64,000 bases of DNA, taken from an uncultured Lachnospiraceae bacterium. Its GTDB lineage: Bacteria; Bacillota; Clostridia; Lachnospirales; Lachnospiraceae. The notes below the pieces were generated by a model. The model worked only from the letters and a program-made list of their open reading frames with translations. It did no database searches and was not told the origin of the DNA. Both the position numbers and the translations under genes were made by a program. This document shows positions 45,811 to 53,792 of this stretch, piece by piece. Position 1 is the first letter of the stretch; each line of letters starts with the position of its first letter. The stretch covers positions 1-64,000 of the forward strand of contig CAJTQG010000016.1 in NCBI GenBank assembly GCA_910578605.1. The letters run 5' to 3'.

Positions 45811-46949
45811 CAGTGGAGCGCAAGAGAATTAATCATATAAGAGTCAAGGAGATGGGATTTGGGCATATTAGAAGAATTTACATGACAGCGCTTATATTGG
45901 TATTAAGCGGCTGTGTCTGTCTGTCCGGATGCAAAAAAAGAGGAGGGGAGGGGACTGGCGGTTCAGAAATGGAGGAGGAACAGAACGATAACACAGAAGC
46001 GATATGGAATTATGGAGAAGAGATAGGGGCAGTGGTAGATGGTGAGGAAATTACGGCGGAGGAGATTGATTTTTACGCTTACTGTCAGCAGGCAAACTAT
46101 GAAGCGTATTCCCTGTTATCTTACAGGCAGGAGTTAAATTGGGGGGATGCGGCAGATGAGTCCGGCGAGACCATGGAGGAAAAAGTAAAAAAGGAGATAC
46201 AGCGGGAGATAGAGCGAAAAGTAATCTTTTCTCACAAGGCAAAGGAGTGGAATGTCACTCTTACACAAAAGGAAGAGAAGGAGGTGGAGGAAAAAACAGA
46301 AAAGTTTCTAAAGGAAAGTGATAAAAAGTTGTTAGAGCGCAGCAAGGCGGACAGTGAGCTTGTGAAAAAAATCTATACAAGAAACGCTTTATATGAAAAG
46401 GTGTATAAGAAAATAGGGGGACAGTTGGGAATAAAAGTGACACAGGAGGAGGCAAAGCAGGCAAAAATTACGGCGGTGGAGCTTTCATCTATTCAAGGGA
46501 GAGAAAAAACAAAAGAACAATTGGAAAAAGATGCGTCAGCTATACTAAAAATGGCTAAAAGAGGGAAAACTTTAAAGATAGCGGCACAAGCATATGGATA
46601 TTCTGCTTCCACAGGAAACGTAGGAAAAGGGGATATGAGCGGAAATGAATTGGAGCAGGCATGTCTGTCTATGAAAACAGGAGAGTACAAGCTGTTAAAT
46701 TATTTAGAGTATGTATATGTATTGTACTGTGATTCGGATTTTGATAAGGAAGCTACAGAGCTTGCAAAGGAGGAAATAAAAAAACAAAAAACAGAGGCGA
46801 AAGTTACAAAAATTTATGAAAGTTGGCAAGGGGATATTGGTGTGGAGTGGAATCAGACTTGTATTGACAATGTTAGCTTTGACAAGGCAATATTCACAAT
46901 AGAGGATGTGGATAAAGTTCAAAATCAAGAAACAAGTCAAAAGAAGTGA
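45807..46949 (+). CDS. Parvulin/SurA-like lipoprotein
   Basis: A 380-residue exported protein with an unusually long basic n-region and two consecutive lipobox-like LSGC motifs (Cys36 and Cys42); Cys42, followed by KKRGG, is the likelier lipidation site. Downstream are a charged helical region (about 85-220) like the SurA/PrsA N-domain and a degenerate parvulin-like segment (about 230-310, with AAQAYGYSASTGNVGKGDMS). It is likely an extracytoplasmic folding factor of the PrsA/SurA type. The start overlaps the mfd stop (ATGA) with GAGGAGG upstream, so translation is coupled to mfd, which has no obvious functional link. A longer frame from 45771 lacks a ribosome site. Confidence 0.8.
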   Translation: MTVERKRINHIRVKEMGFGHIRRIYMTALILVLSGCVCLSGCKKRGGEGTGGSEMEEEQNDNTEAIWNYGEEIGAVVDGEEITAEEIDFYAYCQQANYEAYSLLSYRQELNWGDAADESGETMEEKVKKEIQREIERKVIFSHKAKEWNVTLTQKEEKEVEEKTEKFLKESDKKLLERSKADSELVKKIYTRNALYEKVYKKIGGQLGIKVTQEEAKQAKITAVELSSIQGREKTKEQLEKDASAILKMAKRGKTLKIAAQAYGYSASTGNVGKGDMSGNELEQACLSMKTGEYKLLNYLEYVYVLYCDSDFDKEATELAKEEIKKQKTEAKVTKIYESWQGDIGVEWNQTCIDNVSFDKAIFTIEDVDKVQNQETSQKK

Positions 46950-46979
46950 CGAGAATAGGATAAAAAGGAGGAGACACAG

Positions 46980-47438
46980 ATGGGAAGCAGGTCGGACAGA
47001 GCAGTAGCTTATTTTAAGGAGGGGTATAATTGTTCCCAGTCAGTATTTTTAGCCTTTGCAGATAAATATGGGATAGAGCAGGAATTGGCGGCGCGGTTAT
47101 CCGCATCCTTTGGGGCAGGAATTGGCAGAATGAGAGAGGTGTGCGGCGCTGTGAACGGAATGTTTATGGTAGTAGGGCTGGAGACAGGGGCTACTGTTGG
47201 GGCAGACCAGGCGGGCAAGGCTGCAAATTATGGGAAAGTTCAGGAATTTGCGTCAAAGGTGAAGGAGCAGACAGGAGGAACCATTATTTGCAGAGAGCTG
47301 CTTGGGCTTGACAAGAAAGCGGTGGATAAGGAATCCCCCATTCCTGAGAAGAGGACAGAGCAATATTATAAAAAACGTCCATGTATTGAGATGATTCGCA
47401 TGGCGGCACAGCTTTTGGAGGAAGAGTATGGAGAATAA
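46980..47438 (+). CDS. C_GCAxxG_C_C family redox protein
   Basis: This 152-residue protein fits the C_GCAxxG_C_C family of putative redox-active or metal-binding proteins common in anaerobes. Cys positions are seen in YNCSQSV, EVCGAVNG (in place of the usual GCAGxxG order), IICRELLG and RPCIEMIR. The helical fold and small size match the family; the biochemical role is not established. AAGGAGGAGACACAG precedes the ATG. It lies 30 bases after the parvulin-like gene and is followed by a very small membrane protein gene. Confidence 0.85.
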   Translation: MGSRSDRAVAYFKEGYNCSQSVFLAFADKYGIEQELAARLSASFGAGIGRMREVCGAVNGMFMVVGLETGATVGADQAGKAANYGKVQEFASKVKEQTGGTIICRELLGLDKKAVDKESPIPEKRTEQYYKKRPCIEMIRMAAQLLEEEYGE

Positions 47439-47464
47439 TCCCTTGGGATTTGTAAGGAGGCAGT

Positions 47465-47572
47465 ATGGGATTTTCATTGAAAAAAGCAAGTTTATATTTA
47501 CTTGCCTGTGCAATTCTGGCAATCATTATTATTATATTGCTGGAAAATTTTGTTGTATTTAGCGTACCTTAG
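47465..47572 (+). CDS. 35-residue single-pass membrane protein
   Basis: An ATG at 47465 has an excellent ribosome site (AAGGAGGCAGT). The product, starting MGFSLKKASLYLL, is a basic tip followed by one hydrophobic helix (about residues 9-27, ILAIIIIILL) and a short NFVVFSVP tail. Such small proteins often modulate membrane complexes. It lies 26 bases after the C_GCAxxG_C_C gene and is probably co-transcribed. No family is recognised. Confidence 0.6.
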   Translation: MGFSLKKASLYLLACAILAIIIIILLENFVVFSVP

Positions 47573-47626
47573 AATATAATGTTTATATTTTCCTTTAATA
47601 TGGAAAGCTTTTACATTCCATTCATG

Positions 47627-47670
47627 TCTATATCATATCTATGTCATATTTATATCATGTTTTTATCACA
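47627..47670 (+). repeat. Four 11-bp direct repeats upstream of the DUF4353 gene
   Basis: Units TCTATATCATA (47627), TCTATGTCATA (47638), TTTATATCATG (47649) and TTTTTATCACA (47660) follow one another without gaps. The 11-bp period and TGTCATA core resemble tandem half-sites of PhoB/OmpR-type regulators. The array ends about ten bases before CATAAT (47680-47685), where it would stand in for the -35 region of an activated promoter. Confidence 0.6.
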
Positions 47671-47807
47671 ATGTAATGGCATAATACAGTTATTCTACTT
47701 AAAATGATAGAGTGTTTGTGCCGAAGTGTCGCAGATTCCATCGTGGCAGAGCAAATCTAATAGTTTGCATGTCTCTTCAGCCAAAACACTTTGGAATGGA
47801 GGTAAAA

Positions 47808-49784
47808 ATGAAATATAAAAAAATAATGGCTTTGTGTATATGTGGAGTAATGACGGGTGCGATGCTGACAGGGTGCCATGGCAAGGATGCTGACAATAAC
47901 AATAGTGAGGAGAATCGACAGGTTAGTGAAAGCGGTTCGGAGCAAGGCAACAGTGCAGATGACAATTTGGGGCAGAACGATGAGGGTGATGACAATCAAT
48001 CGGGGACATCGTTGGAGAAGTTTGATGTTAAAGTGGAATTTGATGAGGCAGATACAACAGATACCTATGAAAATATTATGAGCCGCATTACATTAAAGGA
48101 TAATGGCAGCAGTGCAGACGGTGAAGGCGTAGATATTTCCGGCAATACAGTAAAAATTGAAAAGCCAGGAGTCTATGTGATTACAGGAGAACTGACAGAT
48201 GGACAGGTGAAGGTTAATGTGAAGGAGACGGGAACGGTTCAATTGGTGCTGGATGGGGTACATATTAATAATTCCTCCACCTCGCCTCTTTTTATTAAAA
48301 ATGCGGAGAAGGCAGTAATTACTTTGGCTGAGGGCAGCATCAATGAGATTTCAGATGGTGAGAATTATGAATTTGAGGATACGGAGAATCAGGAGCCAAA
48401 CTCTGCCGTGTTCAGCAAGGAGAATCTCACATTTAACGGAACGGGAACATTGAAGGTGACTTCCTCCTATAACAATGCCATTCGGTGTAAGGATGGGCTG
48501 AAATTTGTCAATGGTACTTATGAGCTTGTTGCGGTGAACAATGCAATCAGCGGCAAGGATTATGTGGCGGTGAGAGATGGAAGCTTTCAAATTACAGCAT
48601 CGGGAGATGGAATCAAATCTAACAATTCAAAGGATGCAAAGCTGGGATATGTATATATAGAAGGTGGTAAATTTAACATTACAGCAGAAAATGATGGAAT
48701 ACAGGCAACAACCTGCATGAAGATAAGTGATGGAGATTTTACCATAAAAACCGGCGGAGGTAGCAGCAATGCCCAGAAAAAATCACAGGACAAAAATTTT
48801 GGAAGGCCGTTTATGGAGCAGGAGGAGCAGAGTGAGGAGTCTGTGGCGAGCTGTAAGGGAATTAAAGCAGGAGTAGATATTACAGTATCAGGGGGCAATT
48901 TTCAAATGGATACAGCAGATGACAGTGTGCACAGCAACGGAAGCATCAACGTGGCAGGAGGAAAGTTAGAGCTTTCCACAGGCGATGATGGAATCCACGG
49001 GGACACAGATGTGATAATAGACGATGGCGTTATAAAGGTAGTGCAATCCTACGAGGGAATAGAGGGATGCACCATTACTGTCAATGGAGGGGAAATAGAA
49101 GTGTCGGCAAGTGACGATGGGTTTAATGCCGCAGGAGGAAATGACAGCTCCGCCACAGGGGGAAAATGGGGAAAAGACCAGTTTGCAGTGGACACGGATG
49201 CCTATATGATATTTAACGCAGGGGTGGTGAAGGTGAACGCTTCGGGAGATGGGTTGGATTCTAACGGAAAGATGACGTTTAACGGAGGAGAGATATATGT
49301 GGAAGGACCTACCGATAACGGAAATGCCGCGTTGGATTCCAATGGAACAATCGCCGTGAACGGAGGAATAATTGCAGCGGCGGGAAGCTCTGGAATGCTG
49401 GAAAGTCCTGCTGACGAATCGAAACAAAACGTGTTTGTGATAACCTATGCACAAGTCCAGCCGGCGGGAACAAAGGTGAGCATTCAGGATGCAAAGGGGA
49501 ATGAGATGTATGCATGTACTCCTTCCAAGCAATTTGCATCGGTGATAGTCAGTATGGCAGATTTCAAGACAAATGAGACATACACTGTGTACACAGGAGA
49601 CAGTAAAACAGGAGAAATCCCTATATCTCAATCTGTGATGAATTTGAGCAGCGACGGAACTGTGTCGGCAGGCTCAAAGGGCAGCGCCATGGGAGGTATG
49701 AATGGCGGCGGGATGGGTGGAAAAAGAGATGGGAGAAGAAAAGACTTTGGCAATGAAAATATGCCGAAGCAAAATGAGGTGTAG
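47808..49784 (+). CDS. DUF4353-type carbohydrate-binding lipoprotein
   Basis: A 658-residue lipoprotein with signal peptide and lipobox LTGC (Cys23), then an Asp/Asn/Ser-rich linker. Residues about 70-600 are a repetitive parallel-beta-helix-like region of the DUF4353 type; recurrent units such as GDDGIHGDTDV, SDDGFNAAGG and GDGLDSNGKM place Asp, Gly and Asn at fixed steps and may bind calcium or sugars. The C-terminus is Gly/Met-rich (GGMNGGGMGGK). Proteins of this type often sit with CotH and VTC-type polyphosphate genes, but none is seen here. GGAGGTAAAA precedes ATG 47808; the frame upstream to 47712 lacks a signal sequence. Confidence 0.85.
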   Translation: MKYKKIMALCICGVMTGAMLTGCHGKDADNNNSEENRQVSESGSEQGNSADDNLGQNDEGDDNQSGTSLEKFDVKVEFDEADTTDTYENIMSRITLKDNGSSADGEGVDISGNTVKIEKPGVYVITGELTDGQVKVNVKETGTVQLVLDGVHINNSSTSPLFIKNAEKAVITLAEGSINEISDGENYEFEDTENQEPNSAVFSKENLTFNGTGTLKVTSSYNNAIRCKDGLKFVNGTYELVAVNNAISGKDYVAVRDGSFQITASGDGIKSNNSKDAKLGYVYIEGGKFNITAENDGIQATTCMKISDGDFTIKTGGGSSNAQKKSQDKNFGRPFMEQEEQSEESVASCKGIKAGVDITVSGGNFQMDTADDSVHSNGSINVAGGKLELSTGDDGIHGDTDVIIDDGVIKVVQSYEGIEGCTITVNGGEIEVSASDDGFNAAGGNDSSATGGKWGKDQFAVDTDAYMIFNAGVVKVNASGDGLDSNGKMTFNGGEIYVEGPTDNGNAALDSNGTIAVNGGIIAAAGSSGMLESPADESKQNVFVITYAQVQPAGTKVSIQDAKGNEMYACTPSKQFASVIVSMADFKTNETYTVYTGDSKTGEIPISQSVMNLSSDGTVSAGSKGSAMGGMNGGGMGGKRDGRRKDFGNENMPKQNEV

Positions 49785-49813
49785 CATAATAAAACCATAT
49801 AACACATAAAAGG

Positions 49814-49856
49814 AAAAGGGCAAATGTCTTGATAAAAGTCATTTTGCCCCTTTTTT
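49814..49856 (+). terminator. Terminator after the DUF4353 gene
   Basis: An A-rich GGGCAAATG arm pairs imperfectly with CATTTTGCCC (49840-49849), followed by CTTTTTT. Confidence 0.75.
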
Positions 49857-49944
49857 AATAGAGTTGATTGTGGTAGAATCTTTAAAGGTTTTGAGTGAAA
49901 TGTGAACAATAAAAAAATGTATAGGAATGGATTAGGAGATAGAT

Positions 49945-51150
49945 GTGGAAGAAATAGAACAATTATTGCAGGAAATAGTGGGGGAGAAATGTATAAGTCT
50001 CGTTCTCTCAGGGAGAAGGGGAGGAGATGCCCAAAAGCTTAAAGTCCGCCCTATTAGTCTAAAGGGACAGTTATATTTTCAAGTTACCCGCTATGTGGGA
50101 ACGCAGGTATTTCATGAAAATTATGATAAGAAAGATTTAATTCCCGTGTTGCTGCAAAATCTAAAAGAAAATTTTAAACAGTGTCAGATAGAGACGAATA
50201 CATTGGGGGTCTCCATCTTAATAAGCAAAAAGGGAAAAGTCACCATTTCTAAAAAGAAAAAGAAGGCACAGGACATAGTGCAGATACGTCCTGGATGCTT
50301 AGAACATAATAGAAAGAAAAAGTATTTGCTTCCAGAAGGAACAGCAGTCCCTTTTTTAGTTGACTTAGGAGTCATGACCAAGGAGGGGAAAATAGTCAGT
50401 GCCAAGTATGACAAGTACAGACAAATCAACCGATTTTTAGAATTTGTGGAAGATGTTCTGCCAAAGCTTGACAGTACAAAAGAGCAGACTATTATTGATT
50501 TTGGGTGCGGCAAGTCTTACCTTACCTTTGCTATGTATTATTATCTCCATCAGGTAAAGGGGTATGATGTGAAGATGATAGGACTAGATTTAAAACCAGA
50601 TGTGATTCACCGCTGCAATGAATTGAGGGACAAGTATGGTTACAAAAAGTTGGAATTTTTAGTGGGGGATATTGCAGGATATAATGGGGTGGAGCATGTG
50701 GATATGGTAGTGACCCTTCACGCCTGTGATACTGCCACAGACTATGCGCTGTACAAGGCAGTTCTGTGGTCAAGCAAAGTAATATTATCTGTGCCCTGCT
50801 GCCAGCACGAGATAAACCGGCAGATTGAAAACCAGCTCCTTGCGCCGATTTTTAAGTATGGAATTTTAAAGGAGAGGATGTCAGCCTTGATAACAGACGG
50901 CATCAGGGCAAATTTGCTGGAGCAGGCAGGGTATCATGTACAGATATTGGAATTTATAGACATGGAGCACACGCCGAAAAATTTGCTGATACGTGCAGTT
51001 TACAGGGGAGAATCAGCAAAATCTAAAGAGTTAGAGACAAAAGAAAAACAAAAATATAGGCAACAGAATAAGCTGGATACCTTATTGAAACAGATGCATC
51101 TGCAGCCAACGCTGCAGGAGCTGTTCGAGCGCCCTGATGATGAAATATGA
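49945..51150 (+). CDS. SAM-dependent methyltransferase (Methyltransf_32-like)
   Basis: The 401-residue cytoplasmic enzyme has an N-terminal domain (about 1-130, basic) and a class I Rossmann methyltransferase core. The SAM site is DFGCGKSYLTFAMYYY with the acidic residue after strand 2 in IGLDLKP. The downstream motifs VTLHACDTATDYAL and SVPCCQHEI match the Methyltransf_32 group related to eukaryotic METTL25 and GSTCD. The substrate is not known; nucleic acid is plausible given the basic N-domain. The start is a GTG after AGGAGATAGAT. The next gene begins 25 bases downstream, suggesting an operon. Confidence 0.85.
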   Translation: MEEIEQLLQEIVGEKCISLVLSGRRGGDAQKLKVRPISLKGQLYFQVTRYVGTQVFHENYDKKDLIPVLLQNLKENFKQCQIETNTLGVSILISKKGKVTISKKKKKAQDIVQIRPGCLEHNRKKKYLLPEGTAVPFLVDLGVMTKEGKIVSAKYDKYRQINRFLEFVEDVLPKLDSTKEQTIIDFGCGKSYLTFAMYYYLHQVKGYDVKMIGLDLKPDVIHRCNELRDKYGYKKLEFLVGDIAGYNGVEHVDMVVTLHACDTATDYALYKAVLWSSKVILSVPCCQHEINRQIENQLLAPIFKYGILKERMSALITDGIRANLLEQAGYHVQILEFIDMEHTPKNLLIRAVYRGESAKSKELETKEKQKYRQQNKLDTLLKQMHLQPTLQELFERPDDEI

Positions 51151-51175
51151 AATTTGAAGAAAGGCAAGGAAAAAA

Positions 51176-53719
51176 ATGAGTAAACTGATTAAAAAAATAA
51201 TATTTATGGCAGTATTATTTTCCCTTATCATAGGAATATATTTCTTTTTTAACAGAGAGAAGAGTCACAAGGAAGCGAAAGATATGGAGGAGGCCAGTCT
51301 TCCAGTAGTGTATATGGTTTGGGAGGAACAGAATATCAACCAGCTTCACGGCTATGTGAGGGAGATGGACCCTGCCTACATGAGAGAATCCTTCATACCT
51401 ATGAATGAAGACAGAAGGATACAGCTGCAAATCAAAAATTATGGCAACAACATTCATAAGATTTCTTATGAGGTGAGAAGTGTTGATGGCACCAGACTGG
51501 TGGAGGATACACAGGTGGAGGACTTTGATAAAGGGGAGGATGTGACAAATGTAAGCTTTCACATCACCAATATGATTGATAACAATACAGAATATAACTT
51601 GATTATGAAGGTTACCACTGATAACAACAAGGATATTTTCTTTTATACAAGAACACAGGTGCTAACCGATACCTATTGCACAGAGCAGATACAGTTTATT
51701 CAAAATTTTAGCAAGAAAACATTAGATAAAGAGAAAAGCCAGACACTTGCCAGTTATATGGAGCCAAGCGATACCCAGGATAATTCTAATCTGGGAAAAG
51801 TAAGCATACATTCCAATATTAAACAGTTGGGGTGGGGAGATTTGAAGGTGGAAAGGGTAAGCACTCCCCAAGTAACCATCAAGGAGCTGATTGGGGGAAT
51901 TGGCTGTTATCAGTTAAAATATAAGGTGATGGCTAAAAATGATTATAATACAGAACAGTATTATAATATTGTAGAATTTTATCGTGTAAACTGGGCAAAT
52001 GGTGAGAAATATTTATTAAATTTTGAGCGGCAGATGAATCAAATTTTTGAGGCGTCTGGTCAATCCATTACGCCAACCCGAATCAATTTAGGAATTGACA
52101 GTGATTTGACGGCAGAGTATATGGCAAGTGAAAATACGGATTACATGGCATTTGTGAAGGAGAGGCAGCTTTGGAGTTTTCATGAAAAAACAAATCAGGC
52201 AACGGCAATCTACTCCTTCGCTGATGATAAGAGCGATGGGGTGCGGGAGGAATATGACCAGCATGAAATGAGGGTTATGAATGTAAGCGACGAGGGGGAT
52301 GTGGATTTTATGGTATTTGGTTATATGAACAGGGGAAGACATGAGGGTACCAGCGGAATGACCATTTACCATTATAACAGGGAAGACAACAAAGTGGAGG
52401 ATGTGGCATACATTGCCAGCGATAAGCCCTATGGGGTATTGAAGGAGACTATCAGCAAGCTTTGTTATATCAATCAGGATAACCAGATGTATATGCTCAT
52501 GGACAATGCTCTGTATTCCATTGATTTGACGGGGGATGAGTATGTGGAGATTGTGACAGGGCTCACTGACGGCAACTATGTGATGGATGACAATGCCACG
52601 ACAATTGCATGGCAGGAGGGTAATTCTATGTATGATGCATCCTCCATACGGGTTTTAAATATAGAGACGGGAAAGGATGTAACTATTGAGGCGGGGGAGG
52701 GAGAGAGAATCCGCATTGCCGGCTTTGTCCAGGAAGATTTTATATATGGTTTGGCAAAGGCGAAGGATATTTATCAGGATAAAAACGGTAATGTGACATT
52801 TCCTATGTATCAGGTGAAAATTGTAGATAAGGAGCAGCAGGATATAATGACCTATCCGTCCACCGGAAATAAAAAAATATATGTGACGGATGTAGAGACG
52901 GAGGGGCCATTGATTTCTCTGACAAGGGTGAAAAAAAATGGAGGCATTTTTGAAAATTATAAAGCGGACCAAATTCGGAATAATGTGGAGGAGGAGGAGG
53001 AGGCTGTCACTCTTTCCACTATTCTCACAGACTTAAAGGAAACGGAATTGATGCTGAATTTTGCCTATAAGATGGGGACAACAGACAGCTTGAAGCTGTT
53101 GAGGCCCAGCGAAATCAACTATGCTAAGGAAAATGTCCTTGAGATTGCCATAGGTGGGGAAAAGGACAGGAAGTATTATGTTTATGGACATGGGGAGATG
53201 AATAAGGCTTGTAACCAATTATCAAAAGCGATCATACAGGCGGATGATTTAGTAGGGGTAGTGGTGGATGCCTATGGGCGAACTATTTGGGAAAGAACAG
53301 GAAGAAATGATAAACCTCATGTGGACGGACTGAAGGTTTATGAGACGGAAAGAGAGTCCAGGCAGGTGGAGGCGTGTATTGATGCAGTGCTCCGCAAAAA
53401 TGGGGTTTCACAGGATGTGGAGGAGTTGATGAAGGAGGGGGGCACTACTTTAAGTATTTACAATGAATATTTAGATGAGAGAGGGTTGGACTTGACGGGA
53501 TGCAGCTTAACCCAAGTACTCTACTATGTACAGCAGGGACAGCCGGTGCTTGGCATGCTGGATACCAACAGGTGCGTACTGATTGTGGGATATGACTTAT
53601 ATAATGCTGTAATGATTAATCCACAGACGGGAGCGGAATACAAAAATGGGTTGGAGGAGACGGAAAAGGAATTTGAAAAAGCAGGAAATCGGTTTGTGAG
53701 TTTGCTTCCAGGAAAATAA
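51176..53719 (+). CDS. Membrane-anchored protein with propeller-like repeats and degenerate C39-like domain
   Basis: An 847-residue protein with one N-terminal membrane helix (about 7-25) and an extracellular remainder. Residues about 40-300 are beta-rich and unassigned. Residues about 310-600 contain repeated beta-sheet blades (YMAFVKERQLWSFHEK, SIDLTGDEYVEIVTG) suggesting a beta-propeller. The C-terminus (about 720-847) resembles a papain-like C39 fold: Cys734 in VEACIDAV and the strand VLIVGYDLYNAVMINPQTG. The catalytic His position holds Cys800 and the Asp position Asn815, so it is probably not a standard peptidase. I do not recognise a named family. It follows the methyltransferase closely and ends at a terminator. 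Confidence 0.75.
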   Translation: MSKLIKKIIFMAVLFSLIIGIYFFFNREKSHKEAKDMEEASLPVVYMVWEEQNINQLHGYVREMDPAYMRESFIPMNEDRRIQLQIKNYGNNIHKISYEVRSVDGTRLVEDTQVEDFDKGEDVTNVSFHITNMIDNNTEYNLIMKVTTDNNKDIFFYTRTQVLTDTYCTEQIQFIQNFSKKTLDKEKSQTLASYMEPSDTQDNSNLGKVSIHSNIKQLGWGDLKVERVSTPQVTIKELIGGIGCYQLKYKVMAKNDYNTEQYYNIVEFYRVNWANGEKYLLNFERQMNQIFEASGQSITPTRINLGIDSDLTAEYMASENTDYMAFVKERQLWSFHEKTNQATAIYSFADDKSDGVREEYDQHEMRVMNVSDEGDVDFMVFGYMNRGRHEGTSGMTIYHYNREDNKVEDVAYIASDKPYGVLKETISKLCYINQDNQMYMLMDNALYSIDLTGDEYVEIVTGLTDGNYVMDDNATTIAWQEGNSMYDASSIRVLNIETGKDVTIEAGEGERIRIAGFVQEDFIYGLAKAKDIYQDKNGNVTFPMYQVKIVDKEQQDIMTYPSTGNKKIYVTDVETEGPLISLTRVKKNGGIFENYKADQIRNNVEEEEEAVTLSTILTDLKETELMLNFAYKMGTTDSLKLLRPSEINYAKENVLEIAIGGEKDRKYYVYGHGEMNKACNQLSKAIIQADDLVGVVVDAYGRTIWERTGRNDKPHVDGLKVYETERESRQVEACIDAVLRKNGVSQDVEELMKEGGTTLSIYNEYLDERGLDLTGCSLTQVLYYVQQGQPVLGMLDTNRCVLIVGYDLYNAVMINPQTGAEYKNGLEETEKEFEKAGNRFVSLLPGK

Positions 53720-53768
53720 TCTGTATGTATGATAAGACTTTAATAAGATTTGATAAATTTATAAGTTG

Positions 53769-53792
53769 TTGGGAAGGCTTTAGCCTTCCCAA
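53769..53792 (+). terminator. Terminator overlapping the 3' end of the PBP gene
   Basis: TTGGGAAGGCT (53769-53779) pairs perfectly with AGCCTTCCCAA (53782-53792), followed by TTTTC. It ends the plus-strand gene and overlaps the last codons of the convergent PBP. Confidence 0.8.

Noticed and set aside
48966..49631. 221-codon frame antisense to the DUF4353 gene
   Set aside because: Produced by the regular Asp/Gly codon pattern of the repeats on the coding strand.
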